Shown here piece after piece: positions 43,606 to 51,344 of a DNA stretch of 53,942 nt. The notes under the pieces were generated by a model that was not told where the DNA came from, did no database searches, and saw nothing but the letters and a program-made list of their open reading frames with translations. Location: NCBI GenBank assembly GCA_025057275.1, contig JANWXQ010000105.1, positions 1 to 53,942 on the forward strand. Direction: 5' to 3'. Each line of letters starts with the position of its first letter. Positions within the stretch are counted from its first letter, which is position 1. Source of the stretch: Chitinophagales bacterium (lineage in GTDB: Bacteria > Bacteroidota > Bacteroidia > Chitinophagales > UBA10324). The position numbers and the translations under genes are program-made.

Positions 43606-44727
43606 TTATGCCAGCACCTGATCTTCCATCATAGCCGGCATGGGGCGGTAGTTGTATTGTTGGTCACGCAGCCGCGGCTCAAAACCGGCTTCCCGAATCG
43701 CCTGTTGGATGCCGGAAGCCGTAAACCGATGGCGCGCACCGGCAGCGCTCACCACATTCTCTTCAATCATTATGGAACCAAAATCGTTGGCGCCACCATG
43801 CAGGCAAAGCTGCGCCACTTCCTTGCCCACCGTAAGCCAGGATGCCTGAATGTTCTCAATGTTGGGAAGCATCAGACGGCTCAGGGCCACCATACGGAGG
43901 TATTCATCGGCCGTTACGTTGTTGCGCACGTTGCGCAGGCGGCGCAACAGGGTGCCTTCATCCTGAAAGGGCCAGGGAATGAAGGCAATAAAACCCTTGC
44001 TGTGCACAGGCTTTTCGGCCTGCACGGTTCGGATACGCACCAGATGGTCAAAACGTTCTTCAATGGTTTCCACATGGCCGAACATCATGGTGGCCGTTGT
44101 AGTTAGCCCCAAACGATGAGCGGCACGCATGATGTCCAGCCATTCCTGACCGCTGCATTTTCCTTTGCTGATCAGCCGGCGGACGCGGTCGCTGAGGATT
44201 TCGGCACCGGCGCCGGGCAGGGAATCCAAGCCGGCATCCATCAGCGCGCGCAGTACCTCTGTGTGGGTGCTTTGTTCCAGTCGTGTGATGTGGGCCACTT
44301 CCGGAGGGCCCAGCGCATGCAATTTCAAATTGGGATAGCGCCGCTTCAGCTCCCGAAACAGATCGGTATAAAAACGCAGGCCCAGTTCCGGATGATGCCC
44401 GCCCTGTAAAAGCAGTTGATCTCCGCCATAGCGAAACAACTCTTCGATTTTTTGTTCATACTGTTCCAGGGTGGTGATGTATCCATCCGGCGCACCGGGC
44501 TTGCGGTAGAAGTTGCAAAACTTGCAGTTGGCTACGCAGATGTTGGTGGTATTGACGTTGCGGTCAATAATCCAGGTGACGACCGGTTCGGGCTTGAGCT
44601 GCATGCGCAGCTCATGGGCGGCTGCCATCAGCTCGGCAGTAGGCGTATGAGCAAACAGCCAGGCGCCTTCTTCCAGAGAAAGAAAGTCCCCCCGGATGGC
44701 CCGAAGCAGTAAGGCGTCGCTGTTCAT
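43606..44727 (-). CDS. mqnC: Cyclic dehypoxanthinyl futalosine synthase MqnC
   Basis: 373 residues. MqnC is a radical-SAM enzyme of the futalosine route to menaquinone; it cyclises dehypoxanthinylfutalosine. The cluster motif is C64-x3-C68-x2-C71 (NTTNICVANCKFCNFYR). Further family marks are LLQGGHHPELGL, ATMMFGHVET, FIPWPFQ and SIMIEENVVSAAGA. The start at 44727 (MNSDALLLRAI) is preferred to an extended frame up to 44868, because a perfect -7 box lies five bases before it and the longer version has no homology. Other mqn genes are not in this window. It implies that menaquinone comes from the futalosine rather than the MenFDHCEBA route. Confidence 0.93.
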   Translation of the reverse strand: MNSDALLLRAIRGDFLSLEEGAWLFAHTPTAELMAAAHELRMQLKPEPVVTWIIDRNVNTTNICVANCKFCNFYRKPGAPDGYITTLEQYEQKIEELFRYGGDQLLLQGGHHPELGLRFYTDLFRELKRRYPNLKLHALGPPEVAHITRLEQSTHTEVLRALMDAGLDSLPGAGAEILSDRVRRLISKGKCSGQEWLDIMRAAHRLGLTTTATMMFGHVETIEERFDHLVRIRTVQAEKPVHSKGFIAFIPWPFQDEGTLLRRLRNVRNNVTADEYLRMVALSRLMLPNIENIQASWLTVGKEVAQLCLHGGANDFGSIMIEENVVSAAGARHRFTASGIQQAIREAGFEPRLRDQQYNYRPMPAMMEDQVLA

Positions 44728-44732
44728 GATGT

Positions 44733-44740
44733 CAAAGGTA
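44733..44740 (-). promoter_or_regulatory. -7 box 5 bases before mqnC
   Basis: TACCTTTG on minus, a full match to TAnnTTTG, followed by ACATC and the ATG at 44727. Confidence 0.55.
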
Positions 44741-44792
44741 GCCTGCCCGCCGTTGCGCTGAAACGCAAGCAGGCAAAACCTGCCCTGCTGCT

Positions 44793-46544
44793 TTATTGAA
44801 CCATGACCTGCAGGGCACGCCTGCTTTGGGCGCTTTCCCACACCAGCAGATAGCTTCCTGCCGGACAATCGAGGGGCACAGGAATGATTTTGTGCGACTG
44901 GTCTGCCTGCTCACTGCGCTCCCACACCTTTCGGCCCAAAGCATCATAGAACAGCAGGCGGCCCTGCACTGGTCTGGTACTTTGCAATCCGATGCGCAGC
45001 ACGGTTCGGGCGGGGTTAGGGTAGGCCACAAAAAGGGTAAGCCCTTCCTCGCCGGCCACCGACACGGTGGCCGGACCTACAGTAAACTTCCAGTACCCCT
45101 TGGGTGCGGGTAGCGGCTTGTTTACTATTCGGCCGCTGTAGGAATGACCGGTGAGGAAGTAAAACACTTCCGTTCCTTCGGCCAATGGCGGCAGATAGGC
45201 ATAAAAAGAATCATTGCCCATAGGCAGGAGCTGAAGGGAAAGAAAAGGTTTGGTGGTATCTGTGGTCCAGTTCAACAAAGCATATTCTATTCCGCTGGGC
45301 GATTGCAGCCGGGCTTCGATAAGAATGGGTTCACCGGCAGCAGCAGTCAACACCGGTGCATGGGAAATCCACACCGGATCGCTGTGGCCAATTTCCTTGG
45401 TGATGCAGTGAATGGCACCGTTACCGGCTATGATCGGCGCATTGGAATTATCGCAATCAATGCCCACCACGTTGTAGCCGGGCAATGCCTCACGCAGAAT
45501 GCGCAGCGCTGTGGTATCGTATTCTTCTCTGTAAGTCGGCACTATAAGCGTTTTGTTGACAAACACAGCATTGGTATAGGTTCGATAGTAGGAATTGGGA
45601 GGAAATAAGCCCGAGGTACTGGGTACCATGGGAATGCGCACAACGCGGTAGGGGCGGCCGTAGCAGGTTAGAAAATTGTCTAATACGTACTTCAGATTAT
45701 CTTCCAACTGCGGCCCGTCAGACACGCCGGGGGGAAATTCCCCGACCAACAGGGTTTCTTCATCGAGCAATTTCATGTGCATATCAATATGGTGAATGGC
45801 GTCGTAGGGCAATATTTCCATCAGGATGTACCGGTTCAATCCCAAATACTTTTTCATGATGGTATCAATAGCCGCCTTGTTTTTTACCGTCACATTCCAA
45901 CCATTGAACGGTCCGTTTTCATCCAAAATCAGTTCTGAAGAAAAGCCGGTGCCGTGGCCATCAACCATGAAATTTCCGCCGGTGTGCACCAGGTCGTCAG
46001 GAGCAGCAACAGCGTCATAGCAGGCGATACCCAGCTTGGCAGCCAGGGCCTGGGGAATCACGTCATCTTCGGGACGGGGTCGGTTGTAAATCCAGTCGGC
46101 AAACGCACGTTCTTCTACGTTGTTCCGGTATATGGTCCACGGGCCATAATCGCGGCACCAAATGGAATTGTACGGCGCATGAAGAAAACGGATATTCGTC
46201 AGAGGCACCGCAGCACCGGCAAGCGTGTTTTTTACCTGTTGCGAATCCTGCGTAACGATATAAACAAATGTTTCTTTCTGCGCATGTTCTACAATCTGGG
46301 TCAGGATGGTAGGAAAGCCGGCCCAGGTAATGAGCAGCCCTTCCAGTTCTTCCCACTCGGCCATGGCCCGGGGCATCCACGGAGGAGGACCGCTGCCCCG
46401 CAACAAACCCCGTTGCTCCAGGTAGGTGGGCAGCAAAAGCGCTTCCTCTTCGGTTAGCCATTGAGGAAGCTGTTGCGCCTGAAGCCCTTGAACAACGTTC
46501 AGCACCATCAGGAAAATGAAGCAACCCGATAAAGCATTTTTCAT
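44793..46544 (-). CDS. Secreted agmatine/peptidylarginine deiminase family protein with T9SS sorting domain
   Basis: 583 residues. Signal peptide at 1-24 (VVQGLQAQQ). The deiminase domain (about 45-390) has the family residues: Asp in SIWCRDYGPWTIY, His in YDAIHHIDMHMKLL, Cys in NGAIHCITKEIGHSDP, and VHTGGNFMVDGHGTGFSSELIL. This is the PAD_porph/agmatine deiminase family; members deiminate agmatine or peptide-bound arginine. A beta domain (about 395-490) and a T9SS type A sorting domain (VAYPNPARTVLRIGL ... GSYLLVWESAQ) follow, the same domain order as Porphyromonas PPAD. A longer frame to 46625 is less likely, because a -7-like box lies five bases from the ATG at 46544. It diverges from the esterase gene. 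Confidence 0.92.
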   Translation of the reverse strand: MKNALSGCFIFLMVLNVVQGLQAQQLPQWLTEEEALLLPTYLEQRGLLRGSGPPPWMPRAMAEWEELEGLLITWAGFPTILTQIVEHAQKETFVYIVTQDSQQVKNTLAGAAVPLTNIRFLHAPYNSIWCRDYGPWTIYRNNVEERAFADWIYNRPRPEDDVIPQALAAKLGIACYDAVAAPDDLVHTGGNFMVDGHGTGFSSELILDENGPFNGWNVTVKNKAAIDTIMKKYLGLNRYILMEILPYDAIHHIDMHMKLLDEETLLVGEFPPGVSDGPQLEDNLKYVLDNFLTCYGRPYRVVRIPMVPSTSGLFPPNSYYRTYTNAVFVNKTLIVPTYREEYDTTALRILREALPGYNVVGIDCDNSNAPIIAGNGAIHCITKEIGHSDPVWISHAPVLTAAAGEPILIEARLQSPSGIEYALLNWTTDTTKPFLSLQLLPMGNDSFYAYLPPLAEGTEVFYFLTGHSYSGRIVNKPLPAPKGYWKFTVGPATVSVAGEEGLTLFVAYPNPARTVLRIGLQSTRPVQGRLLFYDALGRKVWERSEQADQSHKIIPVPLDCPAGSYLLVWESAQSRRALQVMVQ

Positions 46545-46549
46545 GACCT

Positions 46550-46557
46550 TAAAGGTA
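46550..46557 (-). promoter_or_regulatory. -7-like box 5 bases before the deiminase gene
   Basis: TACCTTTA on minus (last base differs from TAnnTTTG), followed by AGGTC and the ATG at 46544. Confidence 0.45.
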
Positions 46558-46623
46558 GTCAGACCAGTCAGGATTGGCCTCATTCTTGATTGGCTTTGCT
46601 GATGTGCGGGAACGATAAGCACC

Positions 46624-47541
46624 ATGGCATTCCTCCTACTGCTCCTGTTTTTGGTTGGGTCGTCAGCGGAAAGGGGGTTGCAGTTGCCACCAGCCCTCTC
46701 GCCAGGGCATCCGGATCATCAGGGCCGTACCGAATACGATTACCGGATCATCCGCGACATTCCATTCGCTACGGTTGACAGCTACGAATTGAAACTGGAT
46801 CTCTATCTGCCGGTTACAGATCAAAAGGTTCCTGTGGTTGTCTGGATTCACGGTGGTGCCTTTGTAGGAGGTGATAAGGGAGTTGCCTGGAAATACGCTC
46901 CGGCCTATGCGCAGCGCGGCTTTGCTGTAGCTTCAGTGAATTACCGCCTGCTTCCGGTACGTTACCCTGCCCAGATTCAGGATGTGAAAGGCGCTATCCG
47001 TTTTTTGCGGGCCCAGGCTGATGCCTACGGGCTGGATGCAGACCATATCGCCCTGCTGGGAACTTCTGCGGGAGGCATGCTGGCCTGTCAGGTGGGTGTC
47101 AGTTGCGGATATAAGCCATGGGAGGGAACCGTTGGGGGAAACACCGGGCTATCCAGTTGCGTGCAGGCCGTAGTGAATTGTTTCGGATCGGTCAGTTACG
47201 AAAACATCACCCAACATCGGCTGCCCATGCGCAAAGAGCATCGCATGGCTCGCTTGCTGGGCTGTTCACTGGACCAGGATACCTGTTGGCAAAAACTTAA
47301 GGAAGCCGCTCCGGAATTTCATGTGGATTCGGCCGACCCGCCTTTTCTGATTCTGCATGGCGAACGCGACCTGACCGTACCCGTGGATAACAGCCGCGAT
47401 TTTCACCGCATCCTGCAGCGGGCAGGTGTTTCTTCCACGCTCATTGTTGATCCACGCTTTGACCATGACGTGCGCATCACGCTGGCCCACTTTGAAGAGA
47501 TCATCGCCTTTTTGAACAAGCACCTGAAGCCACAGCACTGA
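46624..47541 (+). CDS. Alpha/beta hydrolase (carboxylesterase-like, HGG motif)
   Basis: 305 residues. A short hydrophobic N-terminus (MAFLLLLLFLVGSSA) looks like a signal peptide, so the enzyme is probably exported. Motifs of the hormone-sensitive-lipase/BD-FAE group are present: oxyanion hole VVVWIHGGAFVGGD, nucleophile elbow LLGTSAGGML, acid in ILHGERDLTVPV and the C-terminal His in DPRFDHDVRIT. The substrate is likely an acyl ester, perhaps on a carbohydrate; not determined. It diverges from the deiminase gene and is convergent with the ATP-grasp/HAD gene, with one base between the stops. Confidence 0.9.
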   Translation: MAFLLLLLFLVGSSAERGLQLPPALSPGHPDHQGRTEYDYRIIRDIPFATVDSYELKLDLYLPVTDQKVPVVVWIHGGAFVGGDKGVAWKYAPAYAQRGFAVASVNYRLLPVRYPAQIQDVKGAIRFLRAQADAYGLDADHIALLGTSAGGMLACQVGVSCGYKPWEGTVGGNTGLSSCVQAVVNCFGSVSYENITQHRLPMRKEHRMARLLGCSLDQDTCWQKLKEAAPEFHVDSADPPFLILHGERDLTVPVDNSRDFHRILQRAGVSSTLIVDPRFDHDVRITLAHFEEIIAFLNKHLKPQH

Positions 47542-47542
47542 G

Positions 47543-48826
47543 CTATCGTCGCCAGTCCAACAGCGCTTCAACCGCATCCGGAGAAAAAGTGGCTATGCCA
47601 CAGGCTGCCTGCACACGTTGCCGCTCGCTGAACGAGTCGTCAATAAATATGGCCTCCCGTTCCTTGATGTAATCGCTTTTGTGGTGCTGTTCGGGCACCA
47701 CAACAATTTGATCAAACAACCGCTCGCTGATGGCCGCAGCCTGTAAAGACTGCAGCACATCCCGGCGATGGCGGGTCAGCAGCACGAGGCGCTTGCCGTT
47801 ATTTCTGGCCTGATACAGAAACCGGATCAACTCCACGTTCACGCCTTCGGAGTCCAGCAGACAGTCATCCAGATCAACATAAACCACCTGGTAATTCAGT
47901 TGCAGATCGAAGCGGGAAACCAAAGCCCGCTCCACGCCGGCGGAAATGTTCAGCGGCTGCAGACGCACATCGAGATTCATGCGATCAAACAACGACAACA
48001 GGGCGAAGTTCACGCCCAGCGCGCGATACAAACCCATGGTTCCTGCTATGCGGGGAGCAATTTCCAACAAAACGGGTTCACCGTTTTGCCGCCTTCGCAC
48101 CTGAAAGAACCAGGCACCGCGCAGGGAAAGCTTTTCGTTGATCACAGCGGCCATCTGATGCAGGGAAGCATCGGCAACCACCGCGCTGCGCACGCTGATG
48201 CCTGAACTGATGCGTTGCCTCCGACGGGCACCGGCAAACAACAACTGCCGGTGCCGGTCGGTAAAGCAATCAATGGTATATTCCTCTCCCGGAACGAACT
48301 CCATCACCATCAGGCCGGGATCGCGCTCCAGTGCGGCTTCAGCCTGCAGGCGGCTGTCAACCCGCAAAGCACCCCGCGAACCTTGTCCGATTTCGGGCTT
48401 GAGAAACAGGGGATATGGTGCTTCTGCCGGCGATTCGTATACTTCAGGAACAGGCAACAGATTGCGGAAAAAAGCATATGTCAACCGCTTGCTGCGGCAA
48501 ATGCGGCAGGTTTCTGCAGCGGAGGTTACCACTTCGGCCCCCAATTCCGCATCCCGCCCGGCCAGTCGGACGATAACCGAATCATGAGCGGGAAAAACGT
48601 AGTCGATCCGGTGCTTTTGAATACAGGCTTTTAGTGCGGACAGAAATTGGGGTTCATCCACAAACGGAAGGCCACCGATGTAGTTGCGATAAACCATTCG
48701 GCCATGGTCGTCCACGCTGCTGGCGCCCCAAATGCTGAAATGGCGAGAATAAGCCAGCGACCGATGCAATTCCAGCCCTATCTCTGTACCGCAGGGAAAT
48801 ACGAGAACCCGTCGGGATTCGGCCAT
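47543..48826 (-). CDS. ATP-grasp ligase fused to a HAD-like domain
   Basis: 427 residues. The N-terminal pre-ATP-grasp domain (RVLVFPCGTEIGLELHRSL ... IDYVFPAHDSVIVRLAG) resembles CarB/PylC-like short-form ligases. The ATP-grasp region (about 115-285) has LFLKPEIGQGSRGALRV, LMVMEFVPGEEYTIDCF and VLLEIAPRIAG. From about 315 a complete HAD domain follows: D318-L-D320-D (motif I), LLTRHRRDV (motif II), HHKSDYI (Lys, motif III) and EAIFIDDSFSERQRV (motif IV). The fusion may join a substrate carboxylate and hydrolyse a phosphate or phosphosugar; the substrates are unknown. The start at 48826 is chosen for the -7-like box four bases upstream; the frame is open to 48859. Confidence 0.85.
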   Translation of the reverse strand: MAESRRVLVFPCGTEIGLELHRSLAYSRHFSIWGASSVDDHGRMVYRNYIGGLPFVDEPQFLSALKACIQKHRIDYVFPAHDSVIVRLAGRDAELGAEVVTSAAETCRICRSKRLTYAFFRNLLPVPEVYESPAEAPYPLFLKPEIGQGSRGALRVDSRLQAEAALERDPGLMVMEFVPGEEYTIDCFTDRHRQLLFAGARRRQRISSGISVRSAVVADASLHQMAAVINEKLSLRGAWFFQVRRRQNGEPVLLEIAPRIAGTMGLYRALGVNFALLSLFDRMNLDVRLQPLNISAGVERALVSRFDLQLNYQVVYVDLDDCLLDSEGVNVELIRFLYQARNNGKRLVLLTRHRRDVLQSLQAAAISERLFDQIVVVPEQHHKSDYIKEREAIFIDDSFSERQRVQAACGIATFSPDAVEALLDWRR

Positions 48827-48830
48827 TGCG

Positions 48831-48838
48831 CTAAGGTA
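48831..48838 (-). promoter_or_regulatory. -7-like box 4 bases before the ATP-grasp/HAD gene
   Basis: TACCTTAG on minus (one mismatch to TAnnTTTG), followed by CGCA and the ATG at 48826. Confidence 0.4.
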
Positions 48839-48848
48839 CACCGAGGCC

Positions 48849-49949
48849 CTAAGCATCAACCGGTGGAATCTGTCGGGCGTATTCCGGCTCCAGAAACACT
48901 TTCATGGTTTCTGCAAACTGACGCATACGCATCCGATCCGAAAAGACAAACAGCTCGTTAAGTCCTCCGGCCGATTCAAACAACAGCTCACCACAAACAC
49001 AAAAGACATTTTGCCCCAACGATGCAGTCCATGTGCCCTCGGGGATGCGCGCTGCATCGGACGGCGCCTGATCCGGCGTGAAAGCATATATGGCATCGCG
49101 GCAGGTAATCCGGATGTCATTATAGGACACCGTCCCTGATGCCTTGCGGTCGGTGATCAGCAAACGGTCGGGTAAAAGGGCCAATTGCTGCTTTCCGGCA
49201 GGCAGCAGGGGAACGTTCAGATTGAGGCGCAGGAAGGGTGGCTGTCCGGTTCGTAATTTGACCACCTGACCCTGCTGAATGGTCTTGACGGTGTAGGTTC
49301 CTTCCTTTCGCTCCCGAACCTTAAGCACATTCCATATACGCTTCATTTGCCGCAACGCTTCAAAGGCACTGACCACCTGGCGAAAACCGTTGGTTCGTTG
49401 CTCATCGAGGTCATAATAAACGACGGTGAACCGGCGCATGAGATCATATTGCCAGGCCACCACCCCCAGCAGAAAAGCCAACACGGCCGTTACTCCTGCA
49501 TGCACCAGAGACTTGCCAGCCACAGCAGAAAAAACGACTAACAGCAGGCCGATCAACCCCATCACCGGAAACCAGGCCATTCGCCGGCGGCGATGGTTGA
49601 TATAGTCCAGCAACTGCTGGGCATCGGAATCCACCAACAGTCCGGACGCAGCGGTTTCATATACGCGCTCCAATTCCTTTTCCGGCAAAACCGATGCAAC
49701 AGGCGGTGTTGCCGTTTGTGCAAAGTCGCGCTGAATCTGGTGAGGGTCAGCAGCCTTCGCTCTCTTTTTCCGCTTTCGGCCTAAGGACTGGCGATAATAA
49801 ACCCCGCCAGCCCCCATGTGAACATAATGACCTCGCGGACCAGTGCCGATGCGCAAGCCACGTACTCCGAAAGACACCCCCATACCGCTTTTGGAAAAAT
49901 TGAAACGCAGCGGCCCCAACTGAATGGATTTTCTGATGTAAAACGGCAT
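48849..49949 (-). CDS. DUF4236 domain-containing protein
   Basis: 366 residues. The N-terminal 60 residues form a DUF4236 domain (FYIRKSIQLGPLRFNFSKSGMGVSFGVRGLRIGTGPRGHYVHMGAGGVYYRQSLG), a small glycine-rich unit of unknown role. A basic stretch (GRKRKKRAKAADP) is followed by a linker and two membrane helices near 128-170 (WFPVMGLIGLLLVVFSAVAG, VHAGVTAVLAFLLGVVAW). The C-terminal 180 residues are soluble and look like a PH-like beta domain (RTGQPPFLRLNLNVPLLPAGKQQLALLPDRLLI). The function is unknown; it is probably inner-membrane. It is followed after 22 bases by the ATP-grasp/HAD gene, which has its own promoter box. Confidence 0.82.
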   Translation of the reverse strand: MPFYIRKSIQLGPLRFNFSKSGMGVSFGVRGLRIGTGPRGHYVHMGAGGVYYRQSLGRKRKKRAKAADPHQIQRDFAQTATPPVASVLPEKELERVYETAASGLLVDSDAQQLLDYINHRRRRMAWFPVMGLIGLLLVVFSAVAGKSLVHAGVTAVLAFLLGVVAWQYDLMRRFTVVYYDLDEQRTNGFRQVVSAFEALRQMKRIWNVLKVRERKEGTYTVKTIQQGQVVKLRTGQPPFLRLNLNVPLLPAGKQQLALLPDRLLITDRKASGTVSYNDIRITCRDAIYAFTPDQAPSDAARIPEGTWTASLGQNVFCVCGELLFESAGGLNELFVFSDRMRMRQFAETMKVFLEPEYARQIPPVDA

Positions 49950-50042
49950 GACCGGGCTTCCCCATAAATTTAGGTAGCCTCAGGCAGCCTGAGCAAAAGC
50001 CGTAATGAAAAAAAATCCGAAATGCCGCGGCCCGAAAAGGAG

Positions 50043-50084
50043 ATTTTCCTAACGCACCCTCAAAACATGAAGCATTAGGAAAAT
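50043..50084 (-). terminator. Hairpin downstream of the DUF4136 gene
   Basis: Arms 50043-50055 (ATTTTCCTAACGC) and 50072-50084 (GCATTAGGAAAAT) pair over 13 positions around a 16-base loop. The single mismatch is C-A on plus but a G-T (G-U) wobble on minus, which fits an RNA hairpin for the minus-strand gene ending at 50107. A clean T-run after it is lacking. The remaining 49950-50106 shows only a short palindrome (49979-49993). Confidence 0.45.
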
Positions 50085-50106
50085 AGATGATGAATCAGTT
50101 GGCTTC

Positions 50107-50651
50107 CTATTTCTTTTTGGTGGGAGGGAACTCACTCAGTATGCGGTTAACGGCATCGGTAACCCGCTCTTCGGAAACTGTAGAACTGGTTACTTCCGCT
50201 GTGCCCCGGCCCTCCCATATCAGTTCCTTTTTCCTGGCATCAACCAGATCAATGATCAACGTGCCTTCGGTGTAATTATCTACATGCACCTGGGTGGTGC
50301 GCACCGAACCCCCGTACCAATAGCGCCGTCCATAATAACCGCCCATGTCGTAGGTGGTGGCCGAGGCACTCTGCTTCTCCTTGGTGCGCACGATCAGATC
50401 CACCAAAAGGTCCGGATCGTTGGAGGGACGCAGCCCTTTGCTTTCCAGAGCAGCCGTCACAGCACTGATGATTCTTTTTTGAATCAGCGGACTGATTTCA
50501 TCTGCTCCGATTCGGGGGTCAGCGCAAAGGATTTATAGGCAGAGAAATCAACGCTGTGGTCGTAGTCGGTGGAAACTTTCAACGTGCTGCAGGCAGTAAA
50601 CAGCAGCAGGCATGCCCCGAAGGCGAGTGGTGACCAAGAAACCGCTTTCAT
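50107..50651 (-). pseudogene. DUF4136 lipoprotein gene broken by a single-base frameshift
   Basis: From ATG 50651 the frame encodes a lipoprotein signal (LLLFTAC21) and the DUF4136 opening CSTLKVSTDYDHSVDFSAYKSFALTPESEQ, but it stops at a TGA near 50492-50494. The rest of the domain (ISPLIQKRIISAVTAALESKG ... ELIWEGRGTAEVTSS ... AVNRILSEFPPTKKK) continues in another frame to 50107. Adding one base in the G5 run at 50514-50518 would join both into an uninterrupted protein of 181 residues with LTPRIGADEISPLIQKR at the junction. It may be a sequencing/assembly error, a real pseudogene, or slippage-controlled. A -7-like box lies at 50675-50682. Confidence 0.8.
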
Positions 50652-50674
50652 GAAAAAAGATCGTCTTTGCGGGG

Positions 50675-50682
50675 CGAAATTA
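50675..50682 (-). promoter_or_regulatory. -7-like box of the DUF4136 gene
   Basis: TAATTTCG on minus (one mismatch), 23 bases before the ATG at 50651. The same variant as at porZ. Confidence 0.35.
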
Positions 50683-50725
50683 AATAAGTACCAAACACAA
50701 TGAAAAGAGCTTGCACCAGCTTCTG

Positions 50726-51283
50726 CTAAACGGTCATAATCTCTTTTTCCTTGGCCTGCAGGTGCTTGTCCACCAGAGCAATGTATTTATTGGTCAGTTC
50801 CTGAATGTCTTTTTCGCCTTTCTTGATGTCGTCTTCGCTGACGTGTTCCTTTTCCAGCTTTTTCAGTTGCTCAATGGCTTCGCGGCGAATGTTGCGGATG
50901 CTGATGCGTGCGGTTTCGGCGATATGATGCGCCCGTTTGACGTGCTCGCGACGCCGCTCTTCGGTAAGCGGAGGCTGAAACAGCTTGATTACCGCTCCGT
51001 CGTTTAACGGGGTAATGCCGATGTTGGCGGCAAGAATGGCTTTTTCAATAACGGCAAGCATGTTTTTTTCCCATGGCTGAATGATGAGCGTGCGCACATC
51101 GGCTACGGTTACATTGGCGGCCTGAGCAATAGGCAAGCGGGATCCATAGTATTCCACTGTGATGCCTTCCAATACGGCGGGCGATATTTTGCCGGCCCGC
51201 ACATGGGTCAGTTCGTTTTCCAGATGCGCAATGGTTTTTTCCATGTGTTGGCGCGCCTGCTCCTGGATGTGTGGAATGTTCAT
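50726..51283 (-). CDS. frr: Ribosome recycling factor
   Basis: 185 residues, full length. RRF splits post-termination ribosomes together with EF-G. The family's long three-helix bundle is visible, with LENELTHVRAGKISPAVLEGITVEYYGSRLPIAQAANVTVADVRTLIIQPWEKNMLAVIEKAI and the C-terminal KKLEKEHVSEDDIKKGEKDIQELTNKYI. Its own -7 box is at 51309-51316, in the 61-base gap after pyrH. Confidence 0.97.
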   Translation of the reverse strand: MNIPHIQEQARQHMEKTIAHLENELTHVRAGKISPAVLEGITVEYYGSRLPIAQAANVTVADVRTLIIQPWEKNMLAVIEKAILAANIGITPLNDGAVIKLFQPPLTEERRREHVKRAHHIAETARISIRNIRREAIEQLKKLEKEHVSEDDIKKGEKDIQELTNKYIALVDKHLQAKEKEIMTV

Positions 51284-51308
51284 GTTCTACCAATGCTCTT
51301 GCCGCTAA

Positions 51309-51316
51309 CAAAAATA
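51309..51316 (-). promoter_or_regulatory. -7 box of frr
   Basis: TATTTTTG on minus, a full match to TAnnTTTG, 25 bases before the frr ATG; it lies between pyrH and frr, giving frr independent expression. Confidence 0.5.
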
Positions 51317-51344
51317 ATCCGCAGGAGTCAGAGGTGCTGATTCA

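Noticed and set aside
48849-49949. Possible secretion or defence role for the DUF4236 protein
   Set aside because: The domain has no known function and the neighbours do not form a recognised defence or secretion cassette.
49979-49993. Palindrome CTCAGGC-A-GCCTGAG between DUF4236 and DUF4136 genes
   Set aside because: Could be an operator, but it is short, isolated and not repeated in the window; no support beyond symmetry.
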